The translations under genes and the position numbers were made by a program. Positions 15,663-23,598 of a DNA stretch of 38,785 bases are shown piece by piece. Origin of the DNA: JACTUA01 sp035506435 (lineage in GTDB: Archaea; Halobacteriota; Methanomicrobia; Methanomicrobiales; JACTUA01); the NCBI GenBank assembly GCA_035506435.1, contig DATJPK010000015.1, forward strand, positions 1-38,785. Reading direction: 5' to 3'. Within the stretch, counting starts at the first letter, position 1. Each line of letters opens with the position of its first letter. The notes under the pieces were generated by a model. It was not told the DNA's origin. It saw nothing but the letters and a program-made list of their open reading frames with translations, and did not search any database.

Positions 15663-16940
15663 TTAACGCCGGAGAAGCACTGCCACGGCCGCCGCCATCG
15701 CCGCCGCCCCGGTCCGGATCGTGGGATCCGGCGGCGGGGCGAACCGGCTGCTGTGGAGGTACGGGAGGTCGGTCCCCGCCTTACGGGCCTCGTCGAGAGC
15801 AGCCGGATCGGCCGCCCCAAGCCTGAGATAGCAGATGGGGATGGGCGGGCTCACGCTCCCGAAGACGCTGAAGTCCTCGCTCCCCGTGAGCTGGGGGATG
15901 CATATAACGTTCTCTTCACCGAGGACCCCGGCGATCCCCGCCCGCACCCGTTCGGTGAGGTCCGGGTCGTTCGCCATCGGCGGAGTGGCCTCGCCGGGCC
16001 GCCGGATCACCGGCATGACGTCCCCGGGGACTCCTGCCGAGATCGCGATCCCCCGTGCCATCCGCTCGATGGCGGCAAGCATCCGGTCCCGCACGGCATC
16101 GGTGTTGTACCGGATGTTCACCCTGAGGACCACTTCGTCGGGAATCGCGTTGTGCTTGGTCCCGCCATGGATTGCCCCGACGGTGAGCACAGCCATCTCA
16201 CGCGGGTCGATCTCCCGGGAGACGATGGTCTGGAGCCCGAGGATGGTCCGGGCCGCGATCACCACTGGATCGATGGACTGGTGCGGGTGAGCGGCATGTC
16301 CCCCGATCCCCCGGACGGTGATGTCGAGCGAGGTGCTCCCCGCCGAGATAATGCCCGGCCGGTACCCGACCTTCCCTGCCGGGATGTTCGGGTCGACGTG
16401 GAGGGCGAGGGCTGCCATCGGCCGGGGGAACCGGGTAAAGATGCCGGCCTTTACCATCGCACGTGCACCGGCGCCCGTTTCCTCCGCGGGCTGGCCGACT
16501 GCGAGCAGGGTACCGGACCAGGTATCCTTTACGGCCGCAAGGATCCGTACCGCTCCTATCATGACGGCCATGTGCAGGTCATGGCCGCAGGCATGCATCA
16601 CCCCGACCTTTACCCCCCGGGTCTCGACCGAGGTCATGACGGTGCTCGCGAAGGGGAGCCCGGTCTTCTCCTCGACGGGGAGGGCATCCATGTCGGCACG
16701 GATCATGACCGTGGGACCCGGGCCGTTTTCGAGGACCCCGACGACCCCGTGCCCGCCGATCCCCTGGTGAACGGCAAGGCCCGCCTTCCCGAGCTCCGCC
16801 GCGATCCGGTCCGAGGTAGCCTTCTCGAGGCCGGAGAGCTCAGGGTGGGCATGGAGATCGCGGTACAGGGTCTCGAGGGAGGTGTATTCCTCGTCTGCAA
16901 GGGCCCGGATACGCATGCCGGGGACCGGTGAGGAGGTCAT
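15663..16940 (-). CDS. M20-family amidohydrolase (N-acyl-amino-acid hydrolase type)
   Basis: A 425-residue zinc-dependent amidohydrolase of the hippurate hydrolase / N-acetyl-diaminopimelate deacetylase group. Signatures are LYRDLHAHPELSG, IRADMDALPVEEKTGLPFAS, MHACGHDLHMA (metal-binding C118 and H120), GQPAEETGAGA, the dimerisation-domain GIGGHAAHPHQSIDP, TGSEDFSVF and a C-terminal LHSSRF. Substrate is not set by sequence. It is last on the strand after dapA-dapB-fdx-asd-alba, so a diaminopimelate-related substrate is possible, but simple adjacency is weak evidence. A second ATG at codon 9 could be the true start. Confidence 0.87.
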   Translation of the reverse strand: MTSSPVPGMRIRALADEEYTSLETLYRDLHAHPELSGLEKATSDRIAAELGKAGLAVHQGIGGHGVVGVLENGPGPTVMIRADMDALPVEEKTGLPFASTVMTSVETRGVKVGVMHACGHDLHMAVMIGAVRILAAVKDTWSGTLLAVGQPAEETGAGARAMVKAGIFTRFPRPMAALALHVDPNIPAGKVGYRPGIISAGSTSLDITVRGIGGHAAHPHQSIDPVVIAARTILGLQTIVSREIDPREMAVLTVGAIHGGTKHNAIPDEVVLRVNIRYNTDAVRDRMLAAIERMARGIAISAGVPGDVMPVIRRPGEATPPMANDPDLTERVRAGIAGVLGEENVICIPQLTGSEDFSVFGSVSPPIPICYLRLGAADPAALDEARKAGTDLPYLHSSRFAPPPDPTIRTGAAAMAAAVAVLLRR

Positions 16941-17004
16941 CGCCGGTCCAGCCTCTGTGAGCGGGGACAGGTTACCGGAAAACAGGGTGTCATAGAGGTG
17001 TCAC

Positions 17005-17020
17005 TCCCTCGCCCGAGGGA
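17005..17020. other. Hairpin between alba and the amidohydrolase gene
   Basis: TCCCTC-GCCC-GAGGGA is a perfect 6-bp stem with a 4-nt loop, 14 nt beyond the alba stop on the minus strand. It has the same size as the hairpin family at 607-780 and 6007-6092 but lacks a clear GCGAC linker (GTGAC instead). It may be a terminator/attenuator or a distant family member. Confidence 0.35.
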
Positions 17021-17034
17021 AGGGAACGGGGCCC

Positions 17035-17310
17035 TCACTTTTTCTGGGTGAGGACGATCTCGATGCTCGAAACGTTCGTCTTCCCGCTGTCGGTGTCGAT
17101 CACTTCGGTCGACGTTAGGATCTCCTTCTTTGCGACGTTATCCAGGAACCGGTTGAGGGCGATCTCCGCGGTGTCAACCGCCCGGGAGATGGCCTTCCCC
17201 CTCGCCTTGATCGCCACCTCGTCTGCACCGTTGTTGAACTGTGTCACCACTGCGAGGACGTAGTTCATGACTGGCTTATTACCGACGAACACTGTGTTAT
17301 CCTTCAGCAT
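17035..17310 (-). CDS. albA: Alba DNA/RNA-binding protein
   Basis: A 91-residue Alba, an abundant archaeal chromatin and RNA-binding protein. It begins MLKDNTVFVGNKPVMNYVLA, which carries the nucleic-acid-binding GNKPVMNYV loop, followed by VAIKARGKAISRAVDTAEI and a C-terminal strand SSIEIVLTQKK. Length is normal. The ATG at 17310 is preceded by GGGGAG at ideal spacing. It sits 14 nt behind asd and is probably co-transcribed with it. Confidence 0.95.
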   Translation of the reverse strand: MLKDNTVFVGNKPVMNYVLAVVTQFNNGADEVAIKARGKAISRAVDTAEIALNRFLDNVAKKEILTSTEVIDTDSGKTNVSSIEIVLTQKK

Positions 17311-17324
17311 GGGGTCTCCCCCCG

Positions 17325-18341
17325 TCAGAGGTATTTCCTGGTGCGGATCAGCTCTGCGTTCATCACGGAGGCCCCCGCGGCCCCCCTGATGGTGTTGTGG
17401 CCGAGGCAGATGAAGCGCAGGCCCGGCCTCACCCTCCCGACCGAGACGGTCATCCCGCCGCCCCGCATCCGGTCGAGCCGGGGCTGGGGCCGGTTGTTCT
17501 CCTCGAAGAGGAGGACGGACTTCTCCGGCTGGGTGGGGAGGCCTTTGAAGGGCGGCCTGTACTTCCGGAAGGCCTCCTTCACCTTCTCGACCGGTGCCTT
17601 CGTGTCCAGCCAGACCGCCAGGGTATGGCCGTCGATGACCGGTACCCGGTGGCAGGATGCGCTCACCCCGAACGGGGCGTCTTTCACCGTCCCTGCCTTG
17701 AGAGTTCCCATGATCTTCAGGGTCTCGCTCTCCATCTTCTCCTCCTCCTCGCCGATGTAGGGCACGATGTTGTCGTAGATGTCCATCGCGGCAACACCGG
17801 AGAAGCCGGCCCCGGAGATGGCCTGCATGGTCGCCACCGTGACATTCTTCCACCCGAGGCCCCTGAGGGGCTGGAGAGCGACGCAGAGCATGATGGTGGA
17901 GCAGTTCGGGTTCGTGACGATGAAACCCTCCCGCCCCGCGTCCCGCTGGACATCGATGAGGCCCAGGTGATCGGGGTTCACCTCGGGGATGACGAGGGGG
18001 ATGTCGGGCTCCATCCGGTGGCTGCGGGCATTGCTGCACACCGCCATCCCGGCCCGGGAGAAGTCGTCCTCCACCTTTCCCGCGATCTCGGCGGGGAGGG
18101 CGGAAAATACGAGCTCCGCCCCTTTCGCCCCCTTCGGGCTCGTGGGCGAGACCTTGATGTTCTTCACCTTTTCCGGGAAGGGTGCGTCGAGCTTCCAGTT
18201 CACCACGTCCCCGTACCGCTTCCCCGCACTCCTCTCCGATGCCGTGAGGGTGACGAGGTCAAACCAGGGGTGGTTCGCGAGCAGCTGGACGAACCGCTGC
18301 CCGACCGCCCCGGTGGCTCCGAGCACTCCGACCTTGATCAT
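17325..18341 (-). CDS. asd: Aspartate-semialdehyde dehydrogenase
   Basis: A 338-residue NADP-dependent enzyme making aspartate semialdehyde from aspartyl phosphate, at the branch to lysine, threonine and methionine. Visible are the Rossmann motif GVLGATGAVGQRF (5-17), SALPAEIA, the catalytic Cys in TNPNCSTIM (C147), ISGAGFSG and SASCHRVPVIDGH with the catalytic His. This is the archaeal/fungal type. A TATA-like CTATTTATTC at 18369-18378 (minus strand) suggests its own promoter with a very short leader, although it also lies in the dap gene group. Confidence 0.96.
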   Translation of the reverse strand: MIKVGVLGATGAVGQRFVQLLANHPWFDLVTLTASERSAGKRYGDVVNWKLDAPFPEKVKNIKVSPTSPKGAKGAELVFSALPAEIAGKVEDDFSRAGMAVCSNARSHRMEPDIPLVIPEVNPDHLGLIDVQRDAGREGFIVTNPNCSTIMLCVALQPLRGLGWKNVTVATMQAISGAGFSGVAAMDIYDNIVPYIGEEEEKMESETLKIMGTLKAGTVKDAPFGVSASCHRVPVIDGHTLAVWLDTKAPVEKVKEAFRKYRPPFKGLPTQPEKSVLLFEENNRPQPRLDRMRGGGMTVSVGRVRPGLRFICLGHNTIRGAAGASVMNAELIRTRKYL

Positions 18342-18368
18342 GGCTGTTTCAATTAAAGTCGAAGCCTG

Positions 18369-18378
18369 AATAAATAGC
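18369..18378 (-). promoter_or_regulatory. TATA box for asd
   Basis: CTATTTATTC on the minus strand lies about 28-37 nt before the asd ATG, consistent with an archaeal TATA box and a leader of only a few bases. The rest of the 138-nt ferredoxin-asd gap shows no gene. Confidence 0.5.
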
Positions 18379-18479
18379 TTGCTTTTCTCTCCCGTAAAAC
18401 GCCCGGGGAAGAGCCATTCGCCCGGATTTCCGTAAAAAGAGCAGTTTTTATCACCCGGAGGGCCGGGCTCCGGGGACCG

Positions 18480-18653
18480 TTACTCGAGCTGGATGGCCGC
18501 CGACGGGCAAACGTCGATGCAGGTCTTGCACTCGGTGCACTTCTTCTTGTCCACCTTCGCGATGCCGTCCTCCATCGTGATCGCCTGCTCGGGGCACTCG
18601 TCCACGCAGGTCTCGCAGGCGACACAGAGATCGGGGTTGACCACTGCTGGCAT
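18480..18653 (-). CDS. 2[4Fe-4S] ferredoxin
   Basis: A 57-residue ferredoxin. It has two full CxxCxxCxxxCP cluster motifs: C10-VA-C13-ET-C16-VDE-C20-P and C39-TE-C42-KT-C45-IDV-C49-P. This is the classic clostridial-type electron carrier of low potential. The ATG at 18653 follows a short AGGA-type site; the TAA ends at 18480. It sits between dapB and asd on the same strand, so it is expressed with the lysine genes or from its own promoter. Its electron partner is not shown by the sequence. Confidence 0.95.
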   Translation of the reverse strand: MPAVVNPDLCVACETCVDECPEQAITMEDGIAKVDKKKCTECKTCIDVCPSAAIQLE

Positions 18654-18702
18654 TCCTGTATACGTTCGGGAAAAGAGATGTAAAAAGTTTCGCTTCCCGG
18701 AT

Positions 18703-19470
18703 TTACCTCGGGTGGAGGTTCAGGACGTCGGCCATCGTGTAGACGCCGGGCTTTTTCCCGCCCACCCAGCGGATGGCCCGGAGGGCGCCCATCGCAAAGA
18801 CCGACCGGTCCTGGGCCCGGTGGGACAGTTCGATGACCTCCTGGTTCCCGGCAAAGAGAACGGTATGCTCACCGACGATGTCCCCGCCCCGCACGACGTG
18901 GACCCCGATCTCCTTGCCCCGCTCCATCATGCCCTCGCGGCCGTAGAGCTTCGGCCTCGCCCCGACCTCGGCGTCGAGGATCTCGAGGATGGTCTTTGCC
19001 GTGCCGCTCGGGGCGTCCTTCTTGTTCCGGTGGTGTGCCTCGATCACCTCGATGTCATAGTCCCCGAGCTTCTTCGCCGCCTCGCGGACGAGGAACCAGA
19101 AGATGTTCACCCCGACCGAGAAGTTGCTCGTGACCACGGCAGGGACCGAGGACTCCACCGCCCGCTTCATCTCGTCCTTCTGCTTGGGGGTGAAGCCCGT
19201 GGTCCCCACGACGCAGGCCACGCCGTTCCGGGCCGCGGCCTTCACGTTCTCGACGGCCGCTGCCGCGACGGTGAAGTCCACGAGCACGTCGGGCTTCTTC
19301 CTGGCGAGGAACCGGTCGATCTCCGCCGCTGTCACCACTTCGGCGCCGAAGATGGTCCCTGCCCGGACATCCACCCCGCCCACGAGCTCGATGTCAGACG
19401 CATCGTTCGCAAGCTTTGCCACGATGCCGCCCATGCGGCCCAGTGCTCCGCACACCACGACTTTGATCAC
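18703..19470 (-). CDS. dapB: 4-hydroxy-tetrahydrodipicolinate reductase
   Basis: A 255-residue NAD(P)H-dependent reductase, second step of the diaminopimelate/lysine branch. Nucleotide binding is CGALGRMGGIV (7-17); DFTVAAA and VVGTTGFTPKQ follow. The active-site segment is IEAHHRNKKDAPSGTA (143-158) with H146, H147 and K151. Length is normal. It follows dapA by 12 nt and precedes the small ferredoxin gene. Confidence 0.97.
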   Translation of the reverse strand: MIKVVVCGALGRMGGIVAKLANDASDIELVGGVDVRAGTIFGAEVVTAAEIDRFLARKKPDVLVDFTVAAAAVENVKAAARNGVACVVGTTGFTPKQKDEMKRAVESSVPAVVTSNFSVGVNIFWFLVREAAKKLGDYDIEVIEAHHRNKKDAPSGTAKTILEILDAEVGARPKLYGREGMMERGKEIGVHVVRGGDIVGEHTVLFAGNQEVIELSHRAQDRSVFAMGALRAIRWVGGKKPGVYTMADVLNLHPR

Positions 19471-19482
19471 GGCCGCATCCCC

Positions 19483-20367
19483 TCACTTATAGAGGTCGAG
19501 GGTCTTCTGGAGCTTCGCGGTCTTTTCCTCGTCCAGGTTGTCGAGGGGGAGCCGGACCGGGCCCGCTGCCATGCCCCTGAGCCCGACCGCCTTCTTCACC
19601 GGGATGGGGTTCGTGTCGATGAAGAGGTCCTTGAAGATGGGCTCAAGTTTGAAATGGAGCTCCCTCGCCTTCTTGAGGTTCCCCTTCTTAAACGCCTCGT
19701 ACATCTCCACCATGAGCTTCGGCTCGACGTTCGCCGCGACCGAGATGACCCCGACCCCGCCGAGCTGGAGGATGGGGAGGGTCAGGTTGTCGTCGCCCGA
19801 GATAACGTTGAAGGACTCCTCACGGGTGTCCTCGACCACCTGCCAGATCTGCCCGAGGTTCCCTGAGGCCTCCTTGATCCCGACGATGTTCGGGTGCTTT
19901 GCGAGCTCCTTCACGAGCGAGGGCTTGAAGTCGTTCATGTTCTGGCCCGTCCGGCCGGGCACGTTGTACATGACGACGGGGATATCCAGGTTCGCGATCT
20001 TCGTGTAGTGCTTGAGGAGCCCGGACCGGTTCGGCTTGTTGTAGTACGGGGAGATGACGAGGACGCCGTCGGCGCCGATGTTCTTTGCCGCCTTCGTGAG
20101 CAGAACTGCCTCCTCGGTGTTGTTGGAGCCGGTGCCGGCAAGGACGGGGATCCTGCCGTTCACCACGTCGACCGTCTCCTCGACGACCTTCTCGTGCTCC
20201 TTGTGGCTCATCGTCGCCGACTCGCCGGTCGAGCCGCAGGGGACGATCCCGTGGACTCCCTGCCCGACGAGCCATTTCACGTTCTCGCGCAACCCTTCGA
20301 GATCGAGATCCGGCCGGTCGCCCCGGGTAAAGGGCGTGATGATGGCCGGATAGACACCCTCGAACAT
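19483..20367 (-). CDS. dapA: 4-hydroxy-tetrahydrodipicolinate synthase
   Basis: A 294-residue TIM-barrel aldolase that condenses pyruvate with aspartate semialdehyde, first committed step to lysine. The motif CGSTGESATMS (44-54), the proton-relay Tyr in YNVPGRTG (Y134) and the Schiff-base Lys in GIKEASG (K165) are all present. The ATG at 20367 has AGGTGAG upstream. First gene of the minus-strand group dapA-dapB-fdx-asd-alba; lysC, dapL, dapF and lysA are not in the window. Confidence 0.97.
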   Translation of the reverse strand: MFEGVYPAIITPFTRGDRPDLDLEGLRENVKWLVGQGVHGIVPCGSTGESATMSHKEHEKVVEETVDVVNGRIPVLAGTGSNNTEEAVLLTKAAKNIGADGVLVISPYYNKPNRSGLLKHYTKIANLDIPVVMYNVPGRTGQNMNDFKPSLVKELAKHPNIVGIKEASGNLGQIWQVVEDTREESFNVISGDDNLTLPILQLGGVGVISVAANVEPKLMVEMYEAFKKGNLKKARELHFKLEPIFKDLFIDTNPIPVKKAVGLRGMAAGPVRLPLDNLDEEKTAKLQKTLDLYK

Positions 20368-20582
20368 AGTTCACACTCACCTGCCTGCAGCTTCTACCAA
20401 CGTTCATATCATTCTTATCGTTTTCGAATGTCCGGGGGCATCCGGGACCGCCCGGCATGGCCGGAGGGGTTTTTCCACCCGATCCCCTGGTATTCCCGGA
20501 GAAGATGACCCGATGTCCCGGGATTTGCTATTCGTTGATAGGTTCAAGATGGGGAAGGTGGTATCCGGGGACAGTGAGGTGG

Positions 20583-21521
20583 ATGAAAACGCCGAGAAGG
20601 ATCGAAACGGTCTTCAGGAGCATGCCCACCATCGAGGGGGCAGGGGTCAGGCTTCACCGGGCATTCGGGTACCGGCATGTCCCGGCCCTCGACCCGTTCC
20701 TCCTCCTGGACGACTTCGGCTCGACGAATCCCGCGGACTATGTGAAAGGCTTCCCCTGGCACCCGCACCGGGGGATCGAGACCATCACTTACGTGCTCGA
20801 CGGGAAGGTGGCCCACGGGGACAGCATGGGGAACTCGGGTGTCATCGGCACGGGGGACGTCCAGTGGATGACCGCCGGGAGCGGCATCATCCACCAGGAG
20901 ATGCCGTCGGGAGAGCGCTCGGGTCTTCTCCGGGGGTTCCAGCTCTGGGCAAACCTCCCTGCCTCGCACAAGATGATGGACCCCCGGTACCGGGGCCTGG
21001 TGTCCGGTGATATCCCGCGGGTGAAGATCCCGGGTGGCGGGGAGGTCCGGGTCATCGCGGGGGAGGCCGGCGGGGCAAGGGGGCCAATCCGGGAAATCGT
21101 CACCGACCCAGCGTACCTCGACGTGTCCCTCCCACCGGGTGGGGCGTTTGCGAGGGACGAGGGACAAGGCCGGACGGTCTTTGCCTATGTCTTCGAAGGG
21201 TCCGGGTTCTTCGACGACCGGAGGGACGCGTACTCCTTCGGGGTCGAGGGGGCGCGGTACTTCGACCTCGGCGGCGAGGCCGCCGTCGGCACGGGAAGCG
21301 TCGTGCTCTACGGCGACGGGGAAACCATCGGGATCACCGCCGGGGAAAGGGGCGCGAGGTTCCTCCTCGTCTCGGGCAGGCCGATACGGGAGCCGGTTGC
21401 CTGGTACGGCCCTATCGTGATGAGCACGCAGGAGGAGCTCAGGGTCGCGTTCGAGGAATACCGGAACGGGACGTTTATCAGGGTTGGAAAGGGCGGTGGG
21501 AGAGCAGCAGCTCACCGTTGA
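20583..21521 (+). CDS. Pirin family protein
   Basis: A 312-residue bicupin of the pirin family. The metal-binding set is complete: WHPHRGIETITY (H60, H62) and GIIHQEMPSG (H104, E106). GFQLWANLPASHKMMDPRY is also typical. Some pirins are quercetinases and others are redox-linked transcription cofactors; the substrate here is unknown. I chose the ATG at 20583, preceded by GAGGTG, because the conserved core starts just after it; upstream in-frame ATGs would add 26-42 unrelated residues. Single gene, convergent with rps17e. Confidence 0.9.
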   Translation: MKTPRRIETVFRSMPTIEGAGVRLHRAFGYRHVPALDPFLLLDDFGSTNPADYVKGFPWHPHRGIETITYVLDGKVAHGDSMGNSGVIGTGDVQWMTAGSGIIHQEMPSGERSGLLRGFQLWANLPASHKMMDPRYRGLVSGDIPRVKIPGGGEVRVIAGEAGGARGPIREIVTDPAYLDVSLPPGGAFARDEGQGRTVFAYVFEGSGFFDDRRDAYSFGVEGARYFDLGGEAAVGTGSVVLYGDGETIGITAGERGARFLLVSGRPIREPVAWYGPIVMSTQEELRVAFEEYRNGTFIRVGKGGGRAAAHR

Positions 21522-21603
21522 TAGAACGAAAAAAAGATTGCCAGGTGAAATACCGGATCAGGCTTTCTTCTCTGTATGGAAAGTGTAATCAGGCCTTTTT
21601 GCC

Positions 21604-21631
21604 GGGTTGGGGAACGGGAGTTCCCCAACCC
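21604..21631. terminator. Perfect 12-bp hairpin between convergent pirin and rps17e
   Basis: GGGTTGGGGAAC and GTTCCCCAACCC form a perfect 12-bp stem around the loop GGGA. T5 tracts flank it on both strands: GGCCTTTTTG before it on the plus strand and GGCTTTTTC before it on the minus strand. Archaeal termination depends on T-tracts, so this looks like a bidirectional terminator for the two converging genes; the stem itself may protect the 3' ends. Confidence 0.7.
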
Positions 21632-21643
21632 AAGAAAAAGCCG

Positions 21644-21835
21644 TCAGGCTTTTTTGCCGGTATTATGCTTCCGGGTGATGTAGCCGGCGACCCGGTTCCT
21701 CACCCTCTTGCTCCCGATGGCTGCTCCCTCGGAAACGCCCGTCTTGTTCTCCTTGAAATCGCGGCCGAACCGGTCGGGCTGCCTGTCGATGAGCTCCTCG
21801 CCGAGTCTCTTGATATAGGATGGCTTGATCCCCAT
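21644..21835 (-). CDS. rps17e: Small ribosomal subunit protein eS17
   Basis: A 63-residue protein. It starts MGIKPSYIKRLGEELIDRQP and carries DRFGRDFKENK, then SKRVRNRVAGYITRKHN, which matches archaeal/eukaryotic S17e (KRLRNRIAGYITR). It is part of the 30S subunit. The ATG at 21835 follows AGGGAT; the stop TGA is at 21644-21646. It diverges from the membrane PH-domain gene. Two nearby downstream sequences (21589-21605 and 21558-21570) also read as KKA-stop and look like copies of its 3' end. Confidence 0.93.
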   Translation of the reverse strand: MGIKPSYIKRLGEELIDRQPDRFGRDFKENKTGVSEGAAIGSKRVRNRVAGYITRKHNTGKKA

Positions 21836-21936
21836 TCGTATCCCTTGTGCATCATGCATGCGACGCGGGAGCTTAAGAACATTTGCGAATGGCGGGGCCC
21901 GCAGGCGGCCGGGCCACGGGATCCGGCGGTCGAAAG

Positions 21937-21944
21937 TATTTATG
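21937..21944 (+). promoter_or_regulatory. TATA box for the PH-domain membrane protein
   Basis: TATTTATG is centred about 27 nt before the ATG at 21968, which would place the transcript start at or next to the start codon (leaderless). No ribosome-binding site is visible, in agreement. Confidence 0.55.
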
Positions 21945-21967
21945 CGCGGGGAACCGACTTCTCCCCC

Positions 21968-22780
21968 ATGGAAGGATTGCCCCCCGTCACAGACCGGGCC
22001 GACCCGCATGCCGTCCTCGTGATCCGTCCCGATCCCCGGGGGTTCCTCTCGAGGTACCTCCTCGCCCTCACTCCGCTCGTGGTCCTCGTCATCTCGCTCA
22101 TCGCGTCCGCGGTCCTTTCCGGGTTCGTCGAAGGGTTCACCGCATCCTTCGCGGGGCCGGTGAGGAGCGTCCTCGCAGGCCTCGACTCGATGATCCAGGT
22201 GTCCGTCCTCATCACCGCCCCCGTGGGCATCTATGTCGTGTTCATCGGGATCGGGTGGAAGGCGAGGGTCACCGAACTCTGGGCAGGGTCTGCTGTCGCA
22301 CTCGGGCTTTCCGCGCTCGCCGGTGTCCTCCTCGTCACCATCTCGCCCGACCGGGCGCTCTCCCCCCTCCTGGATTTCCTGTACTGGGTGGCATACCTGG
22401 TCCCGCCTGCGACCATCCTCGCCGTCCTTGCCTTCGGGGCAGGGGCAGAGGTGTTCCGGCGCTCCATCACGTACACCCTGTCGCAGGCCGGTATCGTCAC
22501 GAAAGGCGGGATCTGGAAGAAGGAGGAACGCATCATCCCGGCTCACCAGGTCGGGGAGCTGGTGCTCGAACAGGGGGCATTCGCGCGTCTCCTCGGGATC
22601 GGTACCATTATCCCGGTCGGGACCGCGGCGGTGGGCCTCCCGGTATCAGGAAAAACGAAAGCAGCCCAGGCGGGAAAGGATGCCTCCCGCCATCCTCTCG
22701 ACTGCCTCTACGGGATTCGCGATCCTGAGAGGGTCATGGCCCTTCTCGGCCAGCTCACGGGATCACCGGTCACGGGGTGA
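21968..22780 (+). CDS. Membrane protein with C-terminal bPH2 (YdbS-like) domain
   Basis: A 270-residue membrane protein. An N-terminal strand (DPHAVLVIRPDPRGFL) precedes four likely membrane helices at about 30-51, 76-97, 104-125 and 135-158. The C-terminal 100 residues resemble the bacterial pleckstrin-homology domain of YdbS/YdbT proteins: FRRSITYTLSQAGIVTKGGIWKKEERIIPAHQV is typical when read in parts (RRSITYTLS; GIWKKEERIIP). Function in the family is poorly defined. The ATG at 21968 is chosen from the TATA box position. Confidence 0.75.
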   Translation: MEGLPPVTDRADPHAVLVIRPDPRGFLSRYLLALTPLVVLVISLIASAVLSGFVEGFTASFAGPVRSVLAGLDSMIQVSVLITAPVGIYVVFIGIGWKARVTELWAGSAVALGLSALAGVLLVTISPDRALSPLLDFLYWVAYLVPPATILAVLAFGAGAEVFRRSITYTLSQAGIVTKGGIWKKEERIIPAHQVGELVLEQGAFARLLGIGTIIPVGTAAVGLPVSGKTKAAQAGKDASRHPLDCLYGIRDPERVMALLGQLTGSPVTG

Positions 22781-22846
22781 AATACCTCCCGGGACCATTG
22801 CGGGATTCCATACCTGGCCGGCCCCGGAAGTCCCCGGTGATGGTAG

Positions 22847-22880
22847 TTTATATATAACATAATGTACAATATATTTTACA
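22847..22880 (+). promoter_or_regulatory. Strong TATA box plus near-palindromic operator
   Basis: TTTATATATAA (22847-22857) is a textbook archaeal TATA box. The predicted start lies near 22878. Overlapping it is TGTACAATATATTTTACA (22863-22880), which differs from its own reverse complement at only 2 of 18 positions. A protein bound there would cover the transcription start. The leader to the ATG at 22919 is about 40 nt with GAGGTG as ribosome site. Confidence 0.6.
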
Positions 22881-22918
22881 TCAGGCGTACCAGCGATACG
22901 CTGAGATGAGGTGTACCC

Positions 22919-23587
22919 ATGTCGAGTTCATGGACGAGGGTCTTCGGGCTCTCAATGACCGTCTGCCTTCTTGCCATCGTCGCGGCACCGGCGCTCGCCG
23001 CCGGACCCGTCAATGGCCGTATCGTATCCCCCGCATCCATCCGCGGCCCCGGGGTATCCATCGCGGGCCGGGGGCTCTCCCTCTTTATCTCCCTCGAGGC
23101 GCTCGCGATCCCGGTCGTCGGCCCGCTCGCCCTTGCCTCCGGTGCACGGAACCTCGTCCAGAGGTTCTTCCCACGGACAGGCCAGGCCCCGTCCTCCTTC
23201 GTGAACACGCACCCGGGCCTCGTCTCCCGGGTGATGAACCGGTCGGCCGTTCCGGTGAGGCAGATCCAGCCGGGATTTGCGGCGGGGGCCATGTCGGTCG
23301 GCCTTGCCGGGAACCTCACGAGCTACCTGGCCGGGAAGGGGTATGACGTTGCAGACCTGGACGCGGCCCTCTCGGCTGCCAGGAATGCACAGGCGGCCTC
23401 GAACCTGACCGCCCTCAGGAGCGCGATGATGACCTTCAGGACCGATCTCGGCACTAAGATCTCCGCCGGGACCGTCAACCGGTCGGTAATCAGGGACTTC
23501 CTCGGTACCCAGCCCGTAATCCGCCAGCCTGTGCGGCGGGGTATGCCGGGAAGGGGCATGAGCCCCATGGCCCGGCGCGGCCGGTAA
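22919..23587 (+). CDS. Exported basic protein of unknown function
   Basis: A 222-residue protein with a clear Sec signal peptide: hydrophobic residues 9-27 ending PALA-A (cleavage near residue 27). The mature part has few acidic residues, a hydrophobic stretch (LSLFISLEALAIPVVGPLAL) that could be a second membrane segment, an Ala-rich helical region (about 145-170) and a very basic Gly/Arg/Met tail (RRGMPGRGMSP, ending RRGR). I recognise no family. It is a single gene with its own strong promoter and probable operator, so expression is likely conditional. It could be an envelope protein that binds anionic polymers, but that is speculation. Confidence 0.75.
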   Translation: MSSSWTRVFGLSMTVCLLAIVAAPALAAGPVNGRIVSPASIRGPGVSIAGRGLSLFISLEALAIPVVGPLALASGARNLVQRFFPRTGQAPSSFVNTHPGLVSRVMNRSAVPVRQIQPGFAAGAMSVGLAGNLTSYLAGKGYDVADLDAALSAARNAQAASNLTALRSAMMTFRTDLGTKISAGTVNRSVIRDFLGTQPVIRQPVRRGMPGRGMSPMARRGR

Positions 23588-23598
23588 CCCGTTCGCTT

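Noticed and set aside
15663..16940. Calling the M20 enzyme N-acetyl-diaminopimelate deacetylase
   Set aside because: The family fits, but M20 sequences do not reveal the substrate, and archaea usually use the aminotransferase (DapL) route without acylation.
20457..20582. Upstream in-frame starts for the pirin gene
   Set aside because: The added residues are unrelated to pirin, and a ribosome site precedes the ATG at 20583.
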